Shown piece after piece: positions 8,794 to 16,628 of a stretch of 64,000 bases of DNA. A program made the translations under genes and the position numbers. Source of the stretch: Reichenbachiella ulvae. Its GTDB lineage: Bacteria; Bacteroidota; Bacteroidia; Cytophagales; Cyclobacteriaceae. Each line of letters begins with the position of its first letter. Within the stretch, counting starts at the first letter, position 1. Where the stretch lies: the NCBI RefSeq assembly GCF_025833875.1, contig NZ_JAOYOD010000001.1:3472001-3536000 (forward strand), given 5' to 3'. The notes beneath the pieces were generated by a model. It saw only the letters and a program-made list of their open reading frames with translations, searched no databases and was not told the DNA's origin.

Positions 8794-9533
8794 TCCCTCA
8801 ATCGAGCAATTTTATCCGCTCGAGACCCTCGTTCGAAAACGCGAATAATCATAAATAAGAAACTAACAAAGAAGCCCGGTTTGGATATGATCTTGAGATT
8901 TTTGCTCACCTTCTCGTCTCTTGTCTTTATAAAGGCCTCTTGCTGATCTTCAGGAGTAGCATGCAGTTCTTTGGCAAATTTCCAGGCTCCATCACGGGCC
9001 TTTTTCATACTGAAATCGATCAGGTAATCATCGGCTCGACCTGCTAGTCTCAATAGAAACCTCAGACCTGGCCATATTTCAGCCAAATCCTCTTGTACCT
9101 TTTCTACATGACGAGATAGGATCTCATTGATTCGATTGAAGTCATTTTTAAAATCATCTATATTATCTACATCGATTTTGGCAGTGGCCACTCCCAGATC
9201 TAGATTGATATGGGTATTCATCCCAGCTAACAAATGCTGAAAAACAATAGGCCAAAAGGTATCTACATATTGAAAGGTGCTGCGCCAGGATAGGCTATGG
9301 TGAGGATCCTTGCCTAGATAGGCGTGATAGGCTTCAAAGTACATATTCGCAAAACTGATCACGAATCGCTCCATTCTTTTGGAGTCTTCAAAGCTGTTTC
9401 TACTGATTTCTTCTTTGATCCGGGCCGTTACCCCCATATAAAGTGCTGGAAAATAACCCAGCTTGTCATTGTCTTCCTGACATCCATCCACGATATACTT
9501 GAACTTAGCCAGGACTTCATCAATTGATTGCAT
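8790..9533 (-). CDS. DUF5995 family protein
   Basis: A 247-residue all-helical soluble protein. The features that point to DUF5995 are the N-terminal helix MQSIDEVLAKFKYIVDGCQ, the block YFPALYMGVTARIKEEI, and FANMYFEAYHAYL followed by LAGMNTHINLDLGVAT, where the NAHINxDL-like motif and other histidines could bind metal. The family is widespread in actinobacteria and Bacteroidota and has no assigned activity. No signal peptide is present, but a short hydrophobic stretch (PGFFVSFLFMIIRVF) lies close to the C-terminus. It converges on the STAS-like gene with overlapping stop codons. Confidence 0.75.
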   Translation of the reverse strand: MQSIDEVLAKFKYIVDGCQEDNDKLGYFPALYMGVTARIKEEISRNSFEDSKRMERFVISFANMYFEAYHAYLGKDPHHSLSWRSTFQYVDTFWPIVFQHLLAGMNTHINLDLGVATAKIDVDNIDDFKNDFNRINEILSRHVEKVQEDLAEIWPGLRFLLRLAGRADDYLIDFSMKKARDGAWKFAKELHATPEDQQEAFIKTRDEKVSKNLKIISKPGFFVSFLFMIIRVFERGSRADKIARLRD

Positions 9534-9646
9534 CTGTTAGGTTTTCAGAAATGATACAAATAATTGATCTTGAATTTGCCGCAACTCAATTATAGACAAT
9601 TACTTGACTCAAGACAATTTATCCGCTTACAAGTTAGAAGCTTTTT

Positions 9647-10147
9647 TTAGGGAGAGTTGGGAAACAGTCTTCGGTGTTCCTGATTTACTGTAGTCAATAC
9701 TGCCGAGCCATACCACTCTCTGAGTTCCATGACCAGACTTCCTGCTTTGATGGCCGGGTCCGTTCGGGTCAGTGAGTCTGCCTCTGCTATGCTTTGCACA
9801 TCGAACAAATAAATGCCTCGGAGCTCGCCATCGCCAATAAATGGACCTGCCAAAACCAACTGACCAGCTTCCGCCATACGACGGATGTTGTTGAGGTGAG
9901 CTCGCTGCAGATTGGCACTTTCCACTGAATCCAAGTTCCGATTGGGGCCTTTTTTCAGAAAAGCCATTACATATTTTTTCATCCCATACTCGTCCGCTCC
10001 ATACTTGACTCTGATGAGTGAATCACTGTCTGCCTGAGCTATTTCTGAGGATAGAGAACGGGTATTTGACTCCTTCTGCTCACAGGAGAGAAAGGGAAAA
10101 CAGAAGATATGAATCACAATAATTGAAAGGAATAGCTGATGTCTCAT
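9647..10147 (-). CDS. Lipoprotein with YCII-related domain
   Basis: 166 residues with a lipoprotein-type signal (IVIHIFCFPFLSCEQK). The mature part holds the YCII ferredoxin-like fold: YVMAFLKKGPNRNLDS, then LQRAHLNNIRRMAEAGQLVLAGPFIGD (split here into its helix and strand) with the conserved histidine and the GPF motif, and IYLFDVQSIAEADSLTRTDP. Cytoplasmic YciI proteins are small enzymes or binding proteins; this one is exported and fused to nothing else. It lies 82 bases after the serine hydrolase gene read in the same direction, possibly in one unit. Confidence 0.75.
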   Translation of the reverse strand: MRHQLFLSIIVIHIFCFPFLSCEQKESNTRSLSSEIAQADSDSLIRVKYGADEYGMKKYVMAFLKKGPNRNLDSVESANLQRAHLNNIRRMAEAGQLVLAGPFIGDGELRGIYLFDVQSIAEADSLTRTDPAIKAGSLVMELREWYGSAVLTTVNQEHRRLFPNSP

Positions 10148-10229
10148 GTTTAGGGTTTTGATCTAAAATAAGAAGAAATCGCCTAAACGCATTTAACATC
10201 CCTGCTCTAATTGAGTATAGGCGCTGTGA

Positions 10230-11330
10230 TCATTCAACACAGGCTTGCGCCATTGGGATCAGCAATCTTTGAAGCAGAACGAAAGGAACTTTGTCCTTTT
10301 CAGAATTGTAGGCCCCTCCTGTAAAAACAAACAAAGCATCAATTTCCGGAATCATTATGATGTATTGACCGCCATTGCCCGTGGCTAATATGGACTGAAC
10401 ATATCGCTCGCTCTCACCCACCTTGAGGGGTATCCTCCACCAGAAGTAACCATATTCGAGACCGGTCAATCTAACATGAGCCGTTGTGGATTCCTTGATC
10501 CAATCCTCTGACACGATCCTTTGCCCCTGCCAAACACCGTCATGCATCACCATCCATCCGATCTTTGCCATGTCCCTTGGTCTCATATAGAGTCTTTTGG
10601 CTGCAGTGGGGATTTCTCTTTGACTGGAAGTATGGCCCCACCGATAATGAGTGATGCCCATCGGGGCAAACAGAAAGCGCTCTGCTACCTGATCTATGGT
10701 CAACCCGGAGGACTCTTCGATTACCCTGGCTAAAAGAATGGCACCCAAAGAACAATACATGGCCGTATCTCCCGGATCATTGATCTGCGGCAAGTCCAAT
10801 GCCAATTGAACCCACTGATCAGCAGGTTTTCGGTAGGCCTTATCTTCTTGTCCTTTTGATCTACGATCCCAGTCATTGCAATCCAACCCACTGCTCATGG
10901 TCATTAGATCCACAATTCTGATTTGTTGCTTTCTGGGATCTATGTTTTTCTGCACTTCATGACCTGGCAGATATTTCAAAAATGGGTCTTCGACATCCTC
11001 AATCCAGCCCTGATCCAGTGCAATTCCCAGGAGAAGTGACCGGATGCTTTTGGTCGCGGAACGCATGTCTTGCAATGAATCAAGGGCATAATCATTGTAA
11101 TATTCCTCGAGCACCAGGGTATCCCCTTGTACCCAAAGCATACTATGCAGCTGATGTTCATCTGCATCTAACTGCTGCAGAAGGTGATTGAGCCGTGGTA
11201 GGTTCACAGCACTATCGACGGACAAATCTCGAGTCCCCCAATCCAAATCAGCCATTGGCATTTGATATTGAGCCAGAATATGGGAGCTACATGATAAAAA
11301 TAATAAGGACAGGAAGGCGAATCGTCTCAT
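10230..11330 (-). CDS. Secreted serine hydrolase of the beta-lactamase/class C superfamily
   Basis: 366 residues with a signal sequence (MRRFAFLSLLFLSCSSHILA). The catalytic SxxK motif is SATK in DMRSATKSIRSLL (about 91-94), the second motif YxS/N is YCS in AMYCSLGAILLARVIEE, and GNGGQYIIM near the C-terminus takes the place of the KTG/HxG strand. The family includes esterases, D-aminopeptidases and penicillin-binding-like proteins, so an antibiotic role cannot be inferred. It sits between the YCII lipoprotein and the lipoprotein deformylase, all read on the minus strand with gaps of 82 and 39 bases. Confidence 0.85.
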   Translation of the reverse strand: MRRFAFLSLLFLSCSSHILAQYQMPMADLDWGTRDLSVDSAVNLPRLNHLLQQLDADEHQLHSMLWVQGDTLVLEEYYNDYALDSLQDMRSATKSIRSLLLGIALDQGWIEDVEDPFLKYLPGHEVQKNIDPRKQQIRIVDLMTMSSGLDCNDWDRRSKGQEDKAYRKPADQWVQLALDLPQINDPGDTAMYCSLGAILLARVIEESSGLTIDQVAERFLFAPMGITHYRWGHTSSQREIPTAAKRLYMRPRDMAKIGWMVMHDGVWQGQRIVSEDWIKESTTAHVRLTGLEYGYFWWRIPLKVGESERYVQSILATGNGGQYIIMIPEIDALFVFTGGAYNSEKDKVPFVLLQRLLIPMAQACVE

Positions 11331-11369
11331 ATGCCTAAGAATGACGCAATGTAACGAATGGTTGCCAAC

Positions 11370-11996
11370 CTACTCCGCATCCTTTACTTCCTGCTCCAAA
11401 TGATCCAGATACAATATGCCATCCAGATGGTCTATTTCATGCTGAAAAATAACTGCAGTAAACCCCTCCACCGATTCTTTGTAGTGTTTCTGATCTATTT
11501 TATCATATTCGACTTCTATTCGATAAGCTCTGGTTTTAGTAGTGTCTCTTCGATTGGGGATAGACAAACAGCCCTCACGGCAGTCTTGCTTTTGCTCTGA
11601 ATAAAAGGTAATCTCAGGATTGAAATAAACTTCAAAAGGTAAATCCTCTTTGTCTAGACGCTGCACCCAAATGATGTCTTTGAGTATCCCAACCTGAGGG
11701 GCTGCAATGCCCACTCCCAGCGACATACTGTCCGTAACAGTCGCATAGAGACGGTCAACGAAATGCATGAAAACCGCATCGCTAGTATCTACCTCTACCG
11801 AAACACTAGGCGTACGTAGCAATAGAGAATCCGATCGATCGGTTATTTTGAAGACTCGCATAGGATCTTCCGCTGTTCCTGATAGGATCATTTGACTTTG
11901 CTGATCCGAAAACTGCGATACTTTTGACATTTTGGAGCTGGCACAGCCCACTGCAAACAAAAGAACCAAAGAGAATAAATGGCGATATGAATTCAT
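11370..11996 (-). CDS. Peptide deformylase-like lipoprotein
   Basis: Peptide deformylases remove the formyl group from new polypeptides in the cytoplasm. All three catalytic motifs are intact here: GVGIAAPQ (94-101), EGCLS with metal ligand Cys143 (141-145) and HEIDH (186-190). What is odd is the N-terminus: from ATG 11994-11996 it reads MNSYRHLFSLVLLFAVGCASS, a good lipoprotein signal with Cys18, so the enzyme should be outside the inner membrane. The frame is open further upstream but that part overlaps the DUF418 gene and has no family match, so I reject it. It follows the DUF418 gene by 41 bases. Possible substrates would be formylated peptides in the envelope. Confidence 0.85.
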   Translation of the reverse strand: MNSYRHLFSLVLLFAVGCASSKMSKVSQFSDQQSQMILSGTAEDPMRVFKITDRSDSLLLRTPSVSVEVDTSDAVFMHFVDRLYATVTDSMSLGVGIAAPQVGILKDIIWVQRLDKEDLPFEVYFNPEITFYSEQKQDCREGCLSIPNRRDTTKTRAYRIEVEYDKIDQKHYKESVEGFTAVIFQHEIDHLDGILYLDHLEQEVKDAE

Positions 11997-12037
11997 ATGA
12001 ATAAAGATTGAGCTAACAATCTTAGTCACTTCCTTTT

Positions 12038-13249
12038 TCAAACCAAAACTTCCTGAACTCGAGTCCTTTCTTTTTTGTTCGGCAGATTGAAATCCCAATA
12101 GGTGAGAGCACGCCAGAGCCACTCCATAGGACCGTATCGATATGCCCTGAGCCAATGAACACTGATCATAGTCTGGGTAACGAACAAAACGATCGCTAAA
12201 ACCAAACTCCAGGTAGCCCCCAGATCATCCCAAAGACCAAAACCAAACTGAAAAAATAAGATCACACCTAAAATAGCCTGCGACATATAGTTAGTCAAAC
12301 TCATCCTGCCATATGCTGCCATGTAATCAAAAAGCTTCACCTTATCCTTACCATAGATATACAAAAGAATGAAGCCTGAGCAAATCGTCAGGGTGTAAAA
12401 CAAATTGAAGTAGGTTTGAGAAGCCATAGTCATCAAGGTTTTTTGGTCTTCCGTCCAGTCAAAACTTTCGATTCCCGAGATATAAAGCTTCACCAAGAGC
12501 ATCAGAATCAGACAGAAATAGCCTACAAAAGCTACGCGATATCTATTGGCGGTGAGGTTGGTGAGGTATCCTTTTCTGGCAATGACCAGACCTATGATAA
12601 ACAGCCCAAAGAGCTGAACCAATCGCCCTGTATGGTAAGTCCATGTCCACACCACGACTCGAGCTTTGTAAAGGTTGAATTCAAAAACCTCCCACATTGA
12701 TCCCGTGGTATATATTTCTTCGCCTTCAGGAAAATATCCATCTCCATAGTAAGGGGCATATACGAAATCAGGATTTGTAAATGCCTGATAAGCCAAATAA
12801 AGTAAAGGAACTTGCACAAGCAACAATCCCGCAATAACAAGCAGGGTTCGGTTGGACAATGAATAGCTTAATATAAAGGGAATACCTGCAAGCGCATAAA
12901 TATGTAGGATATCTCCTCTGTAAAAGATAGAATGTAAAAACCCGATCACGAACAGTACGATCATTCTCCACAAAAAAGTGAATCGAAAATCCTTCCCCTG
13001 TTCGGCCTTATTGTTCATCTGAATGAAAAAACTGTAGCCAAATAGAATGGCAAAAATGGAATAGGCCTTTCCTCCCACCATGAAAAGGACCGACTCAAAA
13101 ACATCTGCATCAATACCTAAAACGAAAGGGCTATTAGGATCAGAAGGTTTGAATATTTCGAAGTGTTCTATGCAATGGATAATGATAATCCCTAATAGTG
13201 CCAAACCTCTCAGGGCATCGATGATTACAATTCTGGATTGGGCTTTCAT
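12038..13249 (-). CDS. DUF418 family integral membrane protein
   Basis: A 403-residue polytopic protein with about eight to ten hydrophobic segments. The start MKAQSRIVIIDALRGLALLG has the IDALRG motif of the DUF418/acyltransferase-3-like membrane family; ILHIYALAGIPFILSY and the C-terminal DUF418 domain (YGRMSLTNYMSQAILG and WLRAYRYGPMEWLWRALTYW) follow. The family is thought to be membrane transferases or transporters; no substrate is known. It is the first gene of a minus-strand group that continues with the deformylase-like lipoprotein, serine hydrolase and YCII lipoprotein. Confidence 0.88.
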   Translation of the reverse strand: MKAQSRIVIIDALRGLALLGIIIIHCIEHFEIFKPSDPNSPFVLGIDADVFESVLFMVGGKAYSIFAILFGYSFFIQMNNKAEQGKDFRFTFLWRMIVLFVIGFLHSIFYRGDILHIYALAGIPFILSYSLSNRTLLVIAGLLLVQVPLLYLAYQAFTNPDFVYAPYYGDGYFPEGEEIYTTGSMWEVFEFNLYKARVVVWTWTYHTGRLVQLFGLFIIGLVIARKGYLTNLTANRYRVAFVGYFCLILMLLVKLYISGIESFDWTEDQKTLMTMASQTYFNLFYTLTICSGFILLYIYGKDKVKLFDYMAAYGRMSLTNYMSQAILGVILFFQFGFGLWDDLGATWSLVLAIVLFVTQTMISVHWLRAYRYGPMEWLWRALTYWDFNLPNKKERTRVQEVLV

Positions 13250-13365
13250 GTTGTGTATTTGAATTTCCTAAACTAAAGTATAGAAAAGCCCATCCTTATA
13301 AAACCAAGGCAAGTGGATAGGGAAATATGTCCAGCGACATTGATACATCTGCCAATCGATAGACA

Positions 13366-13403
13366 TAAAAAAAGGCTGTTTTGTTATAGTCAAAACAGCC
13401 TTC
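13366..13403 (-). terminator. Intrinsic terminator after the nadC operon
   Basis: A 12-bp stem AAGGCTGTTTTG/CAAAACAGCCTT with a 7-base loop, and A-rich flank at 13366-13373 that is a T run on the minus strand. It lies 22 bases past the stop of the YcxB-like gene. Confidence 0.85.
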
Positions 13404-13424
13404 AGTATAGATTTCTTAATTTGA

Positions 13425-13901
13425 TTATTCCTTTATCAATCCTTTTCTCTTCAAGATGGTCTCGATGAATTTGATCTCATTCTGAGAATTGAAAATACGG
13501 AATGGTAGGTGTATCATCTGCGCCTTGCTCAACACCAAAAGAATATAATCCTTACCTACTTTGGCCTTTTTGATATTCTCCCACTTTAGCGGCATTCCTT
13601 GCTTCGTGTTCAGCTTCAGTAGGATCTGCTGGCTAGTGATTTCGTAGCTCAATTTTTCGAACATGAATTTGCCTTGCTCCAGCTGTGAAATACCGGCAAA
13701 CTGGATCAACCAAAACAAGCCATAAAGTACCAATGCGATCGTCGCACCATATATCCACCAAAGACTAGGTAGCACAAAATATCCTGCACAAAGACCCAGG
13801 TATATCAATAGCACCCACCATTGATCCTTGAGCAAATTGCCAAAAGCCAACTTGATGAATGTGCCGTTCTCTAACTGGTATTTTTTCGTCTTAACTATCA
13901 T
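13425..13901 (-). CDS. YcxB-like membrane protein
   Basis: 158 residues. Two adjacent transmembrane segments (about 30-50 and 51-72; WWVLLIYLGLCAGYFVLPSL and YGATIALVLYGLFWLIQFAG) are followed by a soluble tail. The tail (FEKLSYEITSQQILLKLN, MPLKWENIKKAKVGKDYILL, HLPFRIFNSQNEI) follows the YcxB-like C-terminal domain with its W-x-x-I and I-P-x-R-x-F patterns. It is 2 bases after nadC and shares its transcript and terminator. Function is unknown. Confidence 0.7.
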   Translation of the reverse strand: MIVKTKKYQLENGTFIKLAFGNLLKDQWWVLLIYLGLCAGYFVLPSLWWIYGATIALVLYGLFWLIQFAGISQLEQGKFMFEKLSYEITSQQILLKLNTKQGMPLKWENIKKAKVGKDYILLVLSKAQMIHLPFRIFNSQNEIKFIETILKRKGLIKE

Positions 13902-13903
13902 TG

Positions 13904-14767
13904 TTATTGCTTTACTGCCTTCAAACTTATATCCAAGCTGCTATATGAGTGCGTCAATGCACCAACAGAAATAAAGTCTACTCCTGTTTCAGCTATCTCT
14001 TTTATATTCTTTTCTGTCACCCCACCTGAGGCCTCAGTTTTGCACTGACCATTGATCAGTGCGATGGCTTCCTTCATCGTAGAGGGCAGCATGTTATCCA
14101 ACATGATCACATCGACTCCTCCTACCTCTAAAGCCTCCTTCACCTCGTTCAGGTTTCGAGTTTCTACTTCTATCTTCAGATCCTTGCCCTTTTCAGCAAG
14201 ATACTTTTTTGTGGCCTCCACTGCCTGAGTGATCCCACCTGCATAGTCATTGTGGTTGTCCTTGAGCATGACCATGTCATAGAGCCCAAACCTATGATTC
14301 ACCGCGCCACCAATCTTCACCGCCCATTTTTCACAAATCCGGAAATTTGGAGCGGTCTTTCTGGTATCCAGTAGCTGGGTATTGGTGTGTTTGATCAAAT
14401 CTGTCATTTTTCGGGTATAAGTAGCCACTCCACTCATACGCTGCATACAGTTCAGTACGAGGCGTTCAGTCGACAGGATGGATCTCGCTCTACCTTTTAC
14501 AGTCAACCCAACTTCACCCTCAGTTACCCACTCGCCATCTTTCTTCAACAACTCGACCTGCAAATCCTGATCGAATCGATGAAAAATCATTTGTGCCAGG
14601 TCCAGACCCGCAATCACCCCATCTCCCTTAATCAGAAGACGTGCTTCTTGCTCCAGGTCTTCCGGAATGGCCGCCAGCGTACTGTGGTCACCATCGCCGA
14701 TGTCTTCCTTGAGTGCCGAATCAATGAAAGCATTGATGGCCGAATCTGTCAGATACTTGATTTTCAC
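13904..14767 (-). CDS. nadC: Nicotinate-nucleotide pyrophosphorylase (quinolinate phosphoribosyltransferase)
   Basis: NadC converts quinolinate and PRPP to nicotinate mononucleotide, CO2 and pyrophosphate in de novo NAD synthesis. The 287-residue length is standard. Seen motifs: EDIGDGDHST (21-30), RSILSTERLVLNCMQRMSG (substrate and PRPP contacts), DTRKTAPNFR (about 138-147), GGAVNHRFGLYDMVMLKDNH, EVETRNLNEV and DVIMLDN, then EASGGV for the final barrel strand. nadA and nadB are not in the window. It is the first gene of a two-gene operon with the YcxB-like protein; the 177 bases upstream separate it from the divergent adenine deaminase gene and should hold both promoters. Confidence 0.95.
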   Translation of the reverse strand: MKIKYLTDSAINAFIDSALKEDIGDGDHSTLAAIPEDLEQEARLLIKGDGVIAGLDLAQMIFHRFDQDLQVELLKKDGEWVTEGEVGLTVKGRARSILSTERLVLNCMQRMSGVATYTRKMTDLIKHTNTQLLDTRKTAPNFRICEKWAVKIGGAVNHRFGLYDMVMLKDNHNDYAGGITQAVEATKKYLAEKGKDLKIEVETRNLNEVKEALEVGGVDVIMLDNMLPSTMKEAIALINGQCKTEASGGVTEKNIKEIAETGVDFISVGALTHSYSSLDISLKAVKQ

Positions 14768-14944
14768 GGCGCAAAAATATACAAGGTGATCATTTTATCC
14801 CTGATTTGAAGAAATAATACCACACATCCCAATTTTTAGAACTCAAACACGAATTTCCATTCTGTCAAGAGTCAATTCTAAACAGTTGGATTTCCTGATT
14901 CAGGGCATTTCTTTGTAGCTTAGTCTTATAATCCACAGTAGCCC

Positions 14945-16570
14945 ATGAAAGAAATCTCTGGACATCTAATTGACATCCCCGAGCGCAAAACCTATCCCGC
15001 CAAAATTTATTTTTCGGAGGGAAAGATTGAAAAAATTGAAAAATTGGAAGAGGCGCCTGATCAATATATTCTGCCAGGATTTGTAGACGCCCATGTTCAT
15101 ATCGAAAGCTCCATGCTTGTCCCTTCAGAATTTGCCAGATTAGCAGTGGTGCATGGTACAGTTGGAACCATCTCTGACCCACATGAGATAGGCAATGTAT
15201 TAGGAGTAAAAGGAGTAGAATACATGATCGAAAATGGCAATGAGGTCAATTTCAAATTTTACTTTGGGGCCCCCTCTTGTGTACCAGCCACACCATTCGA
15301 AACTGCTGGAGCGGAAATCACTACCAGCGATGTGGAGTATCTCCTAAAAAAAGATGAAATCGTCTATCTCGCTGAGATGATGAACTGGCCCGGTGTGCTG
15401 AATGGAGACGAAACCGTCTACGACAAAATAGCAGTTGCCAAAAAAATAGGGAAACCTGTCGATGGTCATGCCCCTGGACTCAGAGGAAAAGACGCACAAA
15501 AATATGCTGCCGCAGGTATCTCCACTGATCACGAATGCTTCACGGCCGACGAGGCAAAAGACAAGCTAAAAGCGGGAATGAAAATCCTGATCAGAGAAGG
15601 CAGTGCAGCCAAAAACTTTGAAGCGCTGATTCCTTTGCTGGATGAGCACTACGAAAACATGATGTTTTGCTCTGATGACAAACACCCGGACAATCTGGTC
15701 GAAGGCCATATCGATCAGTTAGTCAAGCGAGCATTAGAAAAAGGAATTGACCTTTATAAGGTACTTCAGGCTGCCTGCATCAACCCCGTCAGGCACTACA
15801 ACATGAACATCGGTCTGCTCCAGCCTGGAGATGAGGCGGATTTCATCGTCATAGATCATCCAGAAAAATTTAACGTGAAAGAAACCTGGATTGGTGGGGA
15901 GCAAGTCGCTAAAAACGGCAAGACAAAAATCCCGCAGGTACCAGTGAAAGTGGTTAACAATTTCAGCTGTGAAGAAAAAACGCCAGAAGAGTTTCATATC
16001 CCGATCACCGGAGCTAAAGTCAAAGTAATGGAGGCGCTGGATGGTCAGCTCATCACCTACCTCAGAACCTACAATAGCATATTGGTTCATCACCCCTACC
16101 AGAGCAATATAGATGAGGACATCCTCAAAATCGTAGTAGTCAATCGATACAAAGATAGCCCGCCAGCGGTGGGGTTTGTTAAGAATTTCGGGCTGCAATC
16201 AGGCGCCATTGCCTCATCAGTAGGTCACGACTCGCACAACATCATAGCAGTAGGAGTCGATGACGAATCCATCGCCCGAGCGATAAACAAAATCATCAAA
16301 GCCAAGGGTGGGGTTTCGGCCATCAGTGCAAAAAGGGAAATGGCACTGGAGCTCCCAGTAGCTGGCATCATGTCTGACCAAAATGGATATGAAGTAGCCA
16401 AATCCTATGCGGCTATCGATCGCTTTGCCAAAAGACTGGGATCGCAGTTGAATTCACCATTCATGACGCTCTCGTTCATGGCCTTGCTCGTCATCCCAAA
16501 AGCCAAAATGAGCGACCTGGGATTTTTTGATGGGGATAAGTTTGAGTTTATAAATGTTTTCCAAAATTGA
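14945..16570 (+). CDS. ade: Adenine deaminase
   Basis: A 541-residue amidohydrolase that deaminates adenine to hypoxanthine in purine salvage. The metal-binding HxH is in FVDAHVHIESSMLVP (about 46-60), and GTVGTISDPHEIGNV (71-85) is the hallmark of this family. GHAPGLRGKDAQKYAAAG, STDHECF and FCSDDKHPDNL give the remaining metal and active-site histidines and aspartates; the C-terminal half (SVGHDSHNIIAVGVDDESI; PVAGIMSD) is the adenine-deaminase-specific domain. The start at ATG 14945 fits the family. It stands alone, divergent from nadC, with the transporter chimera 58 bases downstream in the same direction. No purine riboswitch was seen upstream. Confidence 0.93.
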   Translation: MKEISGHLIDIPERKTYPAKIYFSEGKIEKIEKLEEAPDQYILPGFVDAHVHIESSMLVPSEFARLAVVHGTVGTISDPHEIGNVLGVKGVEYMIENGNEVNFKFYFGAPSCVPATPFETAGAEITTSDVEYLLKKDEIVYLAEMMNWPGVLNGDETVYDKIAVAKKIGKPVDGHAPGLRGKDAQKYAAAGISTDHECFTADEAKDKLKAGMKILIREGSAAKNFEALIPLLDEHYENMMFCSDDKHPDNLVEGHIDQLVKRALEKGIDLYKVLQAACINPVRHYNMNIGLLQPGDEADFIVIDHPEKFNVKETWIGGEQVAKNGKTKIPQVPVKVVNNFSCEEKTPEEFHIPITGAKVKVMEALDGQLITYLRTYNSILVHHPYQSNIDEDILKIVVVNRYKDSPPAVGFVKNFGLQSGAIASSVGHDSHNIIAVGVDDESIARAINKIIKAKGGVSAISAKREMALELPVAGIMSDQNGYEVAKSYAAIDRFAKRLGSQLNSPFMTLSFMALLVIPKAKMSDLGFFDGDKFEFINVFQN

Positions 16571-16628
16571 TCCCTTCCACTACGACTTTTGACTTCAAAT
16601 TAACTTTAGATCCGAAGCTATTACAATC

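Noticed and set aside
14768..14944. Purine riboswitch before adenine deaminase
   Set aside because: No conserved three-way-junction core bases could be recognised in the leader.
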